The notes under the pieces were generated by a model that saw only the letters and a program-made list of their open reading frames with translations, made no database searches and had not been told where the DNA came from. Shown one piece after another: positions 27,141-34,513 of a stretch of 64,000 nucleotides of DNA. The DNA lies in contig NZ_FYED01000003.1 in NCBI RefSeq assembly GCF_900187565.1, forward strand, positions 62,001 through 126,000, read 5' to 3'. The number at the start of each line of letters is the position of its first letter. Positions within the stretch are counted from its first letter, which is position 1. The stretch comes from Pseudomonas sp. Irchel 3A7. Lineage in GTDB: Bacteria; Pseudomonadota; Gammaproteobacteria; Pseudomonadales; Pseudomonadaceae. The position numbers were made by a program, and so were the translations under genes.

Positions 27141-27178
27141 AAAAGCCCCCGGACGATCACTCGTCCGGGGGCTTTTTA
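27141..27178. terminator. Bidirectional terminator before the zapG 3' end
   Basis: AAAGCCCCCGGACGA and TCGTCCGGGGGCTTT form a 15-bp stem with a TCAC loop. A-runs on the left and T-runs on the right allow termination in both directions, for zapG and for any read-through from the ectoine genes. Confidence 0.92.
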
Positions 27179-27194
27179 TTGGCGCGAAGTCTAA

Positions 27195-27629
27195 TTACTT
27201 CTTCAGGCCATAATGCTCATCGAGCATGCCCGGGGCGTTCGGGGCTTTGGGTGCATAGTCGCGCGGTGGTTCCTGATTGCGCGGTGGCGTCAGGCGTTCC
27301 CGTGGAGCCTGCGCCGCGTCGGCGTGCAGGGAGGCCAGCAAGCGTTGGCGGGTCTGCTCGTCCAGGGCCAGGCGGTTGGCACCCTCGGCGAGATGATCCT
27401 GCACTTCCTGATAGCTCTGAGTCAGTTTCTTGACCAGTGTCGCAGTGCTGTTGAAGTGGGTCACCACCTCGTTCTGATAACTGTCGAAACGTTCCTGAAT
27501 ATCGTCCAGCTGACGTTGCGTGCTGCTAGGCGCGGCATTCGGCGCAAGGCGAGCGATCAGGAATCCAATGGCGACACCCACAACCAGGGCAAGAGTCGGC
27601 AACAACCAAACTAAGAGCGAGTGTTCCAC
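27195..27629 (-). CDS. zapG: YhcB/ZapG family (DUF1043) division-associated protein
   Basis: A 144-residue protein with one N-terminal membrane helix (about 5-26, LLVWLLPTLALVVGVAIGFL) and a cytoplasmic coiled-coil region (about 35-105), ending in a proline-rich tail. This is the YhcB layout. E. coli YhcB/ZapG links envelope synthesis and the divisome. It is read divergently from the alpha/beta hydrolase gene. Confidence 0.85.
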   Translation of the reverse strand: MEHSLLVWLLPTLALVVGVAIGFLIARLAPNAAPSSTQRQLDDIQERFDSYQNEVVTHFNSTATLVKKLTQSYQEVQDHLAEGANRLALDEQTRQRLLASLHADAAQAPRERLTPPRNQEPPRDYAPKAPNAPGMLDEHYGLKK

Positions 27630-27773
27630 GAGTCCTTCCTCTATAAACGGCTTTGCTTTACGTTAACGGCTCGAACCTGCGCTGTATACCGCGATTCACT
27701 CGCAATGGACAGCTACAGACAATTTGCTAGACGAGTCGACCCGATTCGAGGTCACGGAGTTCCTTCCTTGCTT

Positions 27774-28403
27774 ATGCGTGAAACCCCTGTAGTGATTAAC
27801 GGCCCGGTCGGGCAATTGGAAGCACTTTACCTGGACAATGAGCAGCCGCGCGGTCTGGCGCTGATCTGCCATCCGAACCCGGTGCAGGGCGGCACCATGC
27901 TCAATAAAGTGGTCTCGACCCTGCAGCGCACTGCTCGCGACGCCGGTTTGATCACGCTGCGTTTCAACTACCGCGGTGTCGGTGCCAGCGAAGGCACCCA
28001 CGACATGGGCACCGGCGAAGTCGATGATGCCCAGGCCGTGGCCGAGTGGTTTCGGGCCAGACACCCCGACTTGCCCCTGACCCTGTTCGGTTTCTCCTTC
28101 GGCGGTTTTGTTGCCGCAAGTCTCGGCGGACGCCTGGAAGCGCAAGGCGAGCGGCTCAAACACCTGTTCATGGTCGCGCCGGCGGTCATGCGCCTGGGGG
28201 ATCAGGATCAACTGCCGCAACACGGCGAACTGACCCTGATCCAGCCGGAAACCGACGAAGTCATCGATCCGCAAGTCGTTTACCAGTGGTCCGACAAGCT
28301 CGAACGTCCCCATGAGCTGCTGAAAGTGGCAGAATGCGGACACTTTTTTCATGGCAAGCTGACCGATCTCAAGGATCTGATCCTGCCGCGTCTCTCGAAT
28401 TGA
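27774..28403 (+). CDS. Alpha/beta hydrolase (YghX/CCG-1-like)
   Basis: A 209-residue hydrolase. The nucleophile elbow is GFSFGG, an early CHPNPVQGGTM segment forms the oxyanion region, and a catalytic His is near the end (CGHFFHG). It resembles the small serine hydrolases annotated as KANL3/Tex30-like or dienelactone-type. Substrate unknown. I chose the ATG at 27774; a TTG two codons upstream has a better-spaced GGAG and may be the true start. trpS begins 24 bases after its stop. Confidence 0.85.
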   Translation: MRETPVVINGPVGQLEALYLDNEQPRGLALICHPNPVQGGTMLNKVVSTLQRTARDAGLITLRFNYRGVGASEGTHDMGTGEVDDAQAVAEWFRARHPDLPLTLFGFSFGGFVAASLGGRLEAQGERLKHLFMVAPAVMRLGDQDQLPQHGELTLIQPETDEVIDPQVVYQWSDKLERPHELLKVAECGHFFHGKLTDLKDLILPRLSN

Positions 28404-28427
28404 TTGCAGTCTGACAAGCGATTACCC

Positions 28428-29783
28428 ATGACGACCCGTACCCGCATCCTCACCGGCATCACCACCACCGGCACGCCGCACCTGGGCAACTACGCCGGTG
28501 CCATCCGCCCGGCGATCGTCGCCAGCCGTGACAGCAATGCCGATTCGTTCTATTTCCTGGCCGACTACCACGCCCTGATCAAATGCGATGACCCGCTGCG
28601 CATCCAGCGCTCGCGCCTGGAAATCGCCGCGACCTGGCTGGCCGGTGGCCTGGATGTGGACCGCGTAACCTTCTACCGCCAGTCCGACATCCCGGAAATC
28701 CCCGAGCTGACCTGGCTGTTGACCTGTGTCGCGGCCAAGGGCCTGCTCAATCGCGCCCACGCCTACAAGGCTTCGGTGGACAAGAACGTCGAGACCGGAG
28801 AAGACCCGGACGCCGGCATTACCATGGGGTTGTACAGCTACCCGGTGCTGATGGCCGCGGACATCCTGATGTTCAACGCGCACAAGGTGCCGGTCGGTCG
28901 TGACCAGATCCAGCACGTGGAAATGGCGCGGGACATCGGCCAGCGCTTCAACCATCTGTTTGGCCGGGGCAAAGAGTTCTTCACCATGCCCGAGGCATTG
29001 ATCGAAGAAAGCGTGGCCACGCTGCCGGGCCTCGACGGCCGCAAGATGTCGAAAAGCTACGACAACACCATTCCGTTATTCAGCAGCGCCAAAGAGATGA
29101 AGGACGCGATTTCGCGGATCGTCACCGACTCCCGCGCGCCGGGCGAAGCGAAAGATCCGGACAATTCGCACCTGTTCACCCTGTTCCAGGCATTTGCCAC
29201 TCCGGCACAGTCCGACGAGTTCCGCAGCGAATTGTTGCAGGGCCTGGGTTGGGGGGAGGCGAAGAATCGCCTGTTCCAATTGCTGGACAATGAATTGGGT
29301 GAATCTCGCGAGCGTTATCACCAGTTGATCGAGCGCCCGGCAGATCTGGAAGACATCTTGCAGCACGGTGCGAAAAAGGCCCGTGCGGTGGCGACGCCGT
29401 TCCTCAACGAACTGCGCGAGGCTGTTGGCCTGCGTTCTTTCGTTGCCCAGGCGCAGGTGGCGACCACCACCAAGAAGAAAGCCGCGAAGGCCGCGCGCTT
29501 TGTCAGCTTCCGCGAAGACGACGGCAGTTTCCGCTTCCGCCTGCTGGCCGCCGATGGCGAGCAACTGCTGCTGTCGCGCAACTTCGCCGACGGCAAAACC
29601 GCCGGACAAGTGACCAAACAGCTGCAATCGGGTCAGGCTCTGGACGTGCGCAGTGAAGCCCTGAGCTTCAGCGTCTGGCTGGAAGGCGAGTGCGTTGCCG
29701 ATAGCCCAGCGTTCGCTGACAGCACCGCTCGGGACGCTGCGGTAGAGGCGTTGCGAATTGCTCTGACGCCGGTTCCGGAATAA
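28428..29783 (+). CDS. trpS: Tryptophan--tRNA ligase, with C-terminal extension
   Basis: A 451-residue class I synthetase. The HIGH-equivalent is in TGTPHLGNYAG near the N-terminus and the KMSKS loop in GRKMSKSYDN. It charges tRNA-Trp. About 100 residues beyond the usual bacterial length follow a lysine/alanine-rich linker (TTTKKKAAKAARF). This C-terminal domain (DGSFRFRLLAADGEQLLLSR) looks like a small DUF1508/YegP-type module and is a known feature of Pseudomonas TrpS. The ATG at 28428 fits known proteins. Confidence 0.93.
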   Translation: MTTRTRILTGITTTGTPHLGNYAGAIRPAIVASRDSNADSFYFLADYHALIKCDDPLRIQRSRLEIAATWLAGGLDVDRVTFYRQSDIPEIPELTWLLTCVAAKGLLNRAHAYKASVDKNVETGEDPDAGITMGLYSYPVLMAADILMFNAHKVPVGRDQIQHVEMARDIGQRFNHLFGRGKEFFTMPEALIEESVATLPGLDGRKMSKSYDNTIPLFSSAKEMKDAISRIVTDSRAPGEAKDPDNSHLFTLFQAFATPAQSDEFRSELLQGLGWGEAKNRLFQLLDNELGESRERYHQLIERPADLEDILQHGAKKARAVATPFLNELREAVGLRSFVAQAQVATTTKKKAAKAARFVSFREDDGSFRFRLLAADGEQLLLSRNFADGKTAGQVTKQLQSGQALDVRSEALSFSVWLEGECVADSPAFADSTARDAAVEALRIALTPVPE

Positions 29784-29873
29784 TCCACGGCTCGGTCCTA
29801 CCAAGGGCCGATTGCCATTCCCACGGGCCATCGCTACAGTGTCGGCCCGTTTTTGTTGCCTTGCTAACGAATT

Positions 29874-30968
29874 ATGACGCCCCTAGAACGATATCAAGCT
29901 GATCTGAAACGCCCGGAATTTTTCCATGACGCCGCGCAGGAAACGGCTGTGCGTCATTTGCAGCGCCTGTACGACGACCTGGTCGCGGCCGAGCAGAACA
30001 AACCGGGCCTGCTGGGCAAACTGTTTGGCAAGAAGGATCAGGCGCCGGTCAAGGGCCTGTACTTCTGGGGCGGCGTAGGTCGCGGCAAGACTTACCTGGT
30101 CGACACCTTCTTCGAAGCGCTGCCGTTCAAGGAAAAGTCCCGTACTCACTTCCACCGCTTCATGAAGCGCGTGCACGAAGAGATGAAGACCCTGGGCGGC
30201 GAGAAAAACCCGCTGACCATCATCGCCAAGCGCTTCGCCACCGAAGCCCGGGTGATTTGCTTCGATGAGTTCTTCGTCTCCGACATCACCGACGCCATGA
30301 TCCTCGGCACGCTGATGGAAGAGTTGTTCAAGAACGGTGTAACCCTGGTCGCCACCTCGAACATCGTGCCGGACGGCCTGTACAAGGACGGCCTGCAACG
30401 CGCGCGTTTCCTGCCCGCCATTGCGCTGATCAAGCAGAACACAGAGATCGTCAACGTCGACAGCGGCGTCGATTATCGCCTGCGTCACCTCGAACAAGCC
30501 GAGCTGTTCCACTTCCCGCTCGACGAAGCGTCCCACGAAAGCCTGCGCAAAAGCTTCCGCGCGCTGACGCCGGAATGCACGGCAGCGATCGAGAACGATG
30601 TGCTGATGATCGAGAACCGCGAGATCCGTGCGGTGCGCACCTGTGATGACGTGGCCTGGTTCGACTTCCGCGAACTCTGCGACGGCCCGCGCAGCCAGAA
30701 CGACTACATCGAACTGGGCAAGATCTTCCACGCCGTGCTGCTCAGCGGTGTCGAACAGATGAGCGTCACCACCGACGACATCGCCCGACGCTTCATCAAC
30801 ATGGTCGACGAGTTCTACGACCGTAACGTGAAACTGATCATTTCTGCTGAAGTCGAACTCAAGGATCTCTACACCGGTGGACGCCTGAACTTCGAGTTCC
30901 AGCGCACGCTCAGTCGGCTGCTGGAAATGCAGTCCCACGAATTCCTGTCGCGGGCGCATAAGCCGTAA
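29874..30968 (+). CDS. zapE: Cell division protein ZapE (AFG1-like ATPase)
   Basis: A 364-residue AFG1/ZapE P-loop ATPase. Walker A is GGVGRGKTY at about 65-73 and Walker B is VICFDEFFVSD at about 128-138. ZapE acts at the Z ring under stress and low oxygen. The gene has its own 90-base upstream gap with GTCGGCCCG/CGGGCCA-like symmetry just before it, and a strong terminator behind it. Confidence 0.93.
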   Translation: MTPLERYQADLKRPEFFHDAAQETAVRHLQRLYDDLVAAEQNKPGLLGKLFGKKDQAPVKGLYFWGGVGRGKTYLVDTFFEALPFKEKSRTHFHRFMKRVHEEMKTLGGEKNPLTIIAKRFATEARVICFDEFFVSDITDAMILGTLMEELFKNGVTLVATSNIVPDGLYKDGLQRARFLPAIALIKQNTEIVNVDSGVDYRLRHLEQAELFHFPLDEASHESLRKSFRALTPECTAAIENDVLMIENREIRAVRTCDDVAWFDFRELCDGPRSQNDYIELGKIFHAVLLSGVEQMSVTTDDIARRFINMVDEFYDRNVKLIISAEVELKDLYTGGRLNFEFQRTLSRLLEMQSHEFLSRAHKP

Positions 30969-30984
30969 CAAAGTTCGGTAAATG

Positions 30985-31013
30985 AAAAGGCCTGCATTGC
31001 AGGCCTTTTTTTA
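30985..31013 (+). terminator. zapE terminator
   Basis: AAGGCCTGCA and TGCAGGCCTT form a 10-bp stem followed by seven T. An identical hairpin occurs at 36601-36626. Confidence 0.92.
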
Positions 31014-31031
31014 TGACATCACCGCTGGACC

Positions 31032-31122
31032 CTGTGGGAGTGAGCCTGTTCGCGAAGAGGGAGTGTCAGTCGACCCATGTTTGATGGGTACACCGCTTTC
31101 GCGAGCAGGCTCGCTCCCACAG
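31032..31122. repeat. REPIN after zapE
   Basis: Arms CTGTGGGAGTGAGCCTGTTC (from 31032) and GAGCAGGCTCGCTCCCACAG (to 31122) with a spacer containing GTGTCAGTCGACC. It ends 10 bases before the asparaginase stop codon and marks the left edge of the accessory block. Confidence 0.92.
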
Positions 31123-31131
31123 GGCTGTGTG

Positions 31132-32127
31132 TCAGTGTTGAAGATCGATGCCACTGCCGAGATACCGCGCCAACTCATCTTGTCGTTGGCAGCCAAGCAA
31201 CAACCACAGCAGAATCCTTGCTTTGCGCGGACATAGAAAACCCGCCATCCACGCGCCCTTGCGGATTAAATCCATCTCACCGCCACTAAAGCCGTAAGAG
31301 GCAAGTGCGGTGGAGCCGGAACCGGTTCGGGTCGCAATGATCACAGGGATGCTTTCGCAGAGGTGCTCAATCACCGTCGCCCAACTCTGCGAGACATGGC
31401 CGGCGCCGAAACCACCAATCACCAGCCCGTCGTAACCGAGTGTGAGCATATTCTCCAGTAGCAGGGTGTCGGCTGAAAGTGATGTCTCAAGCATCGCAAC
31501 CTTCTGTGTAGTCTGTTGCGGCCAGGGCAAAACCGTGCGTTGTCGCGGTGGGTGCAGGTAGAGAACGTGGTTTTCCAACAGCAGGCCTGCGGGTCCGACG
31601 ATCGGAGAGGAAAACGCCTGCAACGCCAGTGAGTCCACTTTACGTACGCTACAGGCTTGATGAATCTGTCCGTTCATCACCACCTGAACACCACGTTGTC
31701 TGCTGCTCTGCGCCAGGGCGACGCGGCAGGCATCCAGCAGATTCGCCGGGCCGTCGGCCCCCGGCTGTGCTGCCGAACGCATGGCACCCGTCAGCACCAA
31801 GGGGATGTCATGGGGCCACAAGTAATCAAAGAACACTGCGGCTTCTTCGAGAGTGTCGGTCCCTTGAATGACCACGACACCGCCGGCGCCTTGGTCGACC
31901 TGAAACTTCGCCCAGGACAGCACTCTCAGCAAAAATTCGAAATCCAGAGAAGCACTGGGCAGCATGCCGAGGGTTTCTACGGTCACCTGGGCCAGCGTCG
32001 TCAGTTCCGGTATCGAGGCCAGCAGGGCTTCACCGCTGACGGTCGGGATTACACCTTCACCGGTATGCCTTGCTTGCATGCTAACCGTGCCGCCGAGCGC
32101 CGCGATGGCCAGTTTGGGCAGGTCCAT
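31132..32127 (-). CDS. Asparaginase family amidohydrolase
   Basis: A 331-residue asparaginase/glutaminase-family enzyme. The nucleophile threonine lies in ALGGTVSM (about residue 14) and the second catalytic set in GTDTLEEAA with LTGAMRSA and GADGPANL. The usual substrate-binding loop serine-glutamine is replaced by PSASLD, so specificity for asparagine is uncertain. No signal peptide, so cytoplasmic. The ATG at 32127 follows GAGG; the open frame upstream is intergenic. It is the last gene of a leftward block with a membrane protein, an amidase and a flavin monooxygenase. Confidence 0.85.
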   Translation of the reverse strand: MDLPKLAIAALGGTVSMQARHTGEGVIPTVSGEALLASIPELTTLAQVTVETLGMLPSASLDFEFLLRVLSWAKFQVDQGAGGVVVIQGTDTLEEAAVFFDYLWPHDIPLVLTGAMRSAAQPGADGPANLLDACRVALAQSSRQRGVQVVMNGQIHQACSVRKVDSLALQAFSSPIVGPAGLLLENHVLYLHPPRQRTVLPWPQQTTQKVAMLETSLSADTLLLENMLTLGYDGLVIGGFGAGHVSQSWATVIEHLCESIPVIIATRTGSGSTALASYGFSGGEMDLIRKGAWMAGFLCPRKARILLWLLLGCQRQDELARYLGSGIDLQH

Positions 32128-32204
32128 GTCATACCTCGCTTGTTTGTGATGTAAAGAGGCTGCATCGGGTTTCAGGTCGCGATGCAGCCAAATGGCGGAG
32201 TGCA

Positions 32205-33404
32205 TCAGTTCGCTATCAGGTACCCGATCAGCGGGACGATGAGTAACGTACTGATTGCCATCGACAGGACATTGGCGATGTAGGCGTGCATGTCGGCCGG
32301 TAATCGTTTGGCAATCGCACTCGCCAGAGGTGGCGCGAGCAATGCTCCCAGCAACGCGCTGGAAATGATGATCTGCCAACTGCCCCCATAGGCCAGGATC
32401 GCAGCGGGCACCACTGATACCAGAGGGATGTAAGTGGGGTACCAGCCGCACATCATCCATTGTCGACGCCAGATCAGCACACCGATGGCCGAGGTCAATG
32501 CCTGTGCACCTATGATGTGCAGCAGCAGGTCCGACCCGTACGCCGGGCTCAGGGGATTCAAGCTGTATGCCAGCAATGCACCCAGTAACAAGCCCAGACT
32601 GGCCAGTTCGTTGCCAAAGAACGGCGCTTCGGAGAAGTCCGCCAAAACCCGACGCATGGCCCAAACGACGCCATAGTCGGGGACCTTGATAGCGGGGGCG
32701 GTGGTGGGGGCGGGGGGCGTCCCGGATTGCCCGGACCTCACCAGGCTCGGACAGTAGCGGCAGAGCAGAAACGCCACGACGCTGGCAACCGCCATGCCCA
32801 GCACATTGCCGATCACTGCTGGCAAGGCCAATGGGTTACACACGTAGTTGACGATCAGCAAACACATCGGAGTGACGAATACAGCCCCCATGATTGCGCC
32901 GTTGATGGTGACTTTCCAGCCACCGCCAAACATCAGCACCATCGCCGCAGGCAGGGAGACGAACGCGGCAAACGTGGGTTGCCAGCTATCGGCAGTCACC
33001 GTCCAGCCCCACATCAAGTTACTCAGCAGCAGCCCGAGCAACGAACTGGTGATCAGCCACGGCCACAATCCAGTCCCATAGGAAATGGCAAATCCTTGCC
33101 AGGATCTTGCTGTTCTGTTCGCCCAATAAGCCAAATACGCCCCCGCCAAAAGACCGATCGAGGCGAACTCGTGTTTGTAGAAAGCCACTTCACTGATGTC
33201 GCCCAGCACCCAGCGCAACCAGGCACTTGGCTCGGGTAGCCCCGACACCATGTCGCTGTAACTCGGCCAATGAGCGGACCATAAGGAACGGTTAGTGAAT
33301 GAAAGCCAAATAATCAACAACGTCGCGCCGACCATCAGCAAGGCGACTGCTGTATCAAATGGTGTTCTGCGGACTGGCTGTGCTTTGTCGGATGTGATTT
33401 CCAT
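32205..33404 (-). CDS. Unrecognised polytopic membrane protein with internal duplication
   Basis: A 399-residue inner-membrane protein that I cannot assign to a family. Two halves align: DISEVAFYKHEFASIGLLAG (first half) with DFSEAPFFGNELASLGLLLG (second half), then FVSLPAAMVLMFGGGWKVTI with LVSVVPAAILAYGGSWQIII, then NVLGMA with NVLSMA. A proline/alanine/threonine linker near residue 230 separates them. Each half has about five to six hydrophobic segments. Duplicated halves are typical of secondary transporters, so it may import the amino acid or amide used by the neighbours. AGGGAG precedes the start; 17 bases separate it from the amidase gene. Confidence 0.75.
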   Translation of the reverse strand: MEITSDKAQPVRRTPFDTAVALLMVGATLLIIWLSFTNRSLWSAHWPSYSDMVSGLPEPSAWLRWVLGDISEVAFYKHEFASIGLLAGAYLAYWANRTARSWQGFAISYGTGLWPWLITSSLLGLLLSNLMWGWTVTADSWQPTFAAFVSLPAAMVLMFGGGWKVTINGAIMGAVFVTPMCLLIVNYVCNPLALPAVIGNVLGMAVASVVAFLLCRYCPSLVRSGQSGTPPAPTTAPAIKVPDYGVVWAMRRVLADFSEAPFFGNELASLGLLLGALLAYSLNPLSPAYGSDLLLHIIGAQALTSAIGVLIWRRQWMMCGWYPTYIPLVSVVPAAILAYGGSWQIIISSALLGALLAPPLASAIAKRLPADMHAYIANVLSMAISTLLIVPLIGYLIAN

Positions 33405-33421
33405 AAGTTCTGCTCCCTGAA

Positions 33422-34309
33422 TCAGCGCGGGAGGCAGGAATGCTGGGTATAGCCGAGCATCTGATCGTAAAGATCGGCTCGGCGATCGCGATGCAGGTCG
33501 TTCAGATTGTTCCAGATGGGCGCACTGCGGGAGCTGGTCAGGTCGATATCGGCAAACAGGATTTCCTGCTTGTCTGCCGAAGCCACGGCACCCATTGGCC
33601 AACCATTGGTCCCGGCTATCAACGAGCAACCCAGGTAGCGCGCGCCGCGCTCCTCGCCGATCCGGCTGGCGGCGGCGATAAACACGTTGTTGACGTGAGC
33701 CGCGGTCATCGTCAAATACGAAGCCATGCACTTACCGGCATCATCGAATAGCGGCGGCGGTGTCCAGACCCAGTTGTTCAGGCTGCAAATGATGTCCGCG
33801 CCTTGCTGGCTGAGGATTCGCGGGACCTCCGGGAACCAGATGTCCCAGCAGATCAACAGCCCGATGCGGCCAATGGGGGTTTCAAAAACCGGAAAGCCCG
33901 AATCGCCCGGTGTGAACCAGAGCTTTTCCAGGTTCCACAGGTGGGCTTTACGGTATTTGCCGATAAATCCGTCGGGACCCAGCAGAACGCCGGTGTTGAA
34001 GAGCCGCATGCCGTCGCGCTCTACCAGGCCGGCTACGAGGTAGACGTTGTACTTGCGGGTGAATTCGCTCCAGGCCTGCACGCTTGGCCCGTCGGGAACA
34101 GGCTCTGCATGGGCGAAAGCGTCCTGCCGATTGCTGAAGAAATAGCCGGTATTGGAGAGCTCGGGCAGAACGATGAGATTCGCACCGCCGTTTACCGCTT
34201 CAAGTGCCAATTCCAGGCTGCGACGCAGGTTACCTTGACATTTTTCGATGCCGACTTGTGGATCGAATTGCACGACTGCTACACGAACTGGGCTTGTTGG
34301 CTCGCTCAT
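33422..34309 (-). CDS. Nitrilase-superfamily C-N hydrolase (amidase)
   Basis: A 295-residue carbon-nitrogen hydrolase. The catalytic triad is visible: Glu in LPELSNTGYF (about residue 50), Lys in YRKAHLWNLEKL (about 120) and Cys in LICWDIWFPE (about 155). The short length and C-W-D motif fit aliphatic amidases such as omega-amidase, N-carbamoylputrescine amidase or 5-aminovaleramidase rather than true nitrilases. Next to an amino-acid monooxygenase, the natural inference is hydrolysis of the amide it produces, as DavA does after DavB in lysine breakdown. GAGG lies upstream of the ATG. Confidence 0.88.
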   Translation of the reverse strand: MSEPTSPVRVAVVQFDPQVGIEKCQGNLRRSLELALEAVNGGANLIVLPELSNTGYFFSNRQDAFAHAEPVPDGPSVQAWSEFTRKYNVYLVAGLVERDGMRLFNTGVLLGPDGFIGKYRKAHLWNLEKLWFTPGDSGFPVFETPIGRIGLLICWDIWFPEVPRILSQQGADIICSLNNWVWTPPPLFDDAGKCMASYLTMTAAHVNNVFIAAASRIGEERGARYLGCSLIAGTNGWPMGAVASADKQEILFADIDLTSSRSAPIWNNLNDLHRDRRADLYDQMLGYTQHSCLPR

Positions 34310-34475
34310 TCTAACGACCTCTTTTTATTGTTTTACACGCTGTTTAATGACGTGGTCATAAGAGGGGAATCAGGAATCTGGCGAAAGTCAGCCACTTCCT
34401 TTTAGCTCGTAGTCCATTTCCCAAGATGGATGAGCAAGATGATCGGCTGCACTGTGTAGCAGGCACGGAAGGAGG

Positions 34476-34498
34476 AGCCATGGATAATGTCCATGGCT
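34476..34498. other. 9-bp perfect hairpin between monooxygenase and amidase genes
   Basis: AGCCATGGA and TCCATGGCT with loop TAATG, in the 204-base gap downstream of the monooxygenase stop. No U-run follows on the minus strand, so it could be an mRNA-stabilising or processing hairpin, a weak attenuator, or a protein-binding palindrome. Confidence 0.5.
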
Positions 34499-34513
34499 TT
34501 GAAATGGGGGCAG

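Noticed and set aside
31013..31131. Short frames across the zapE REPIN
   Set aside because: They are translations of repeat DNA and recur at other REP sites with similar peptide words.
32128..32664. N-terminal extension of the asparaginase into the membrane-protein gene
   Set aside because: The extension is an off-frame reading of the neighbouring gene; the asparaginase fold starts at LAIAALGGT after the ATG at 32127.
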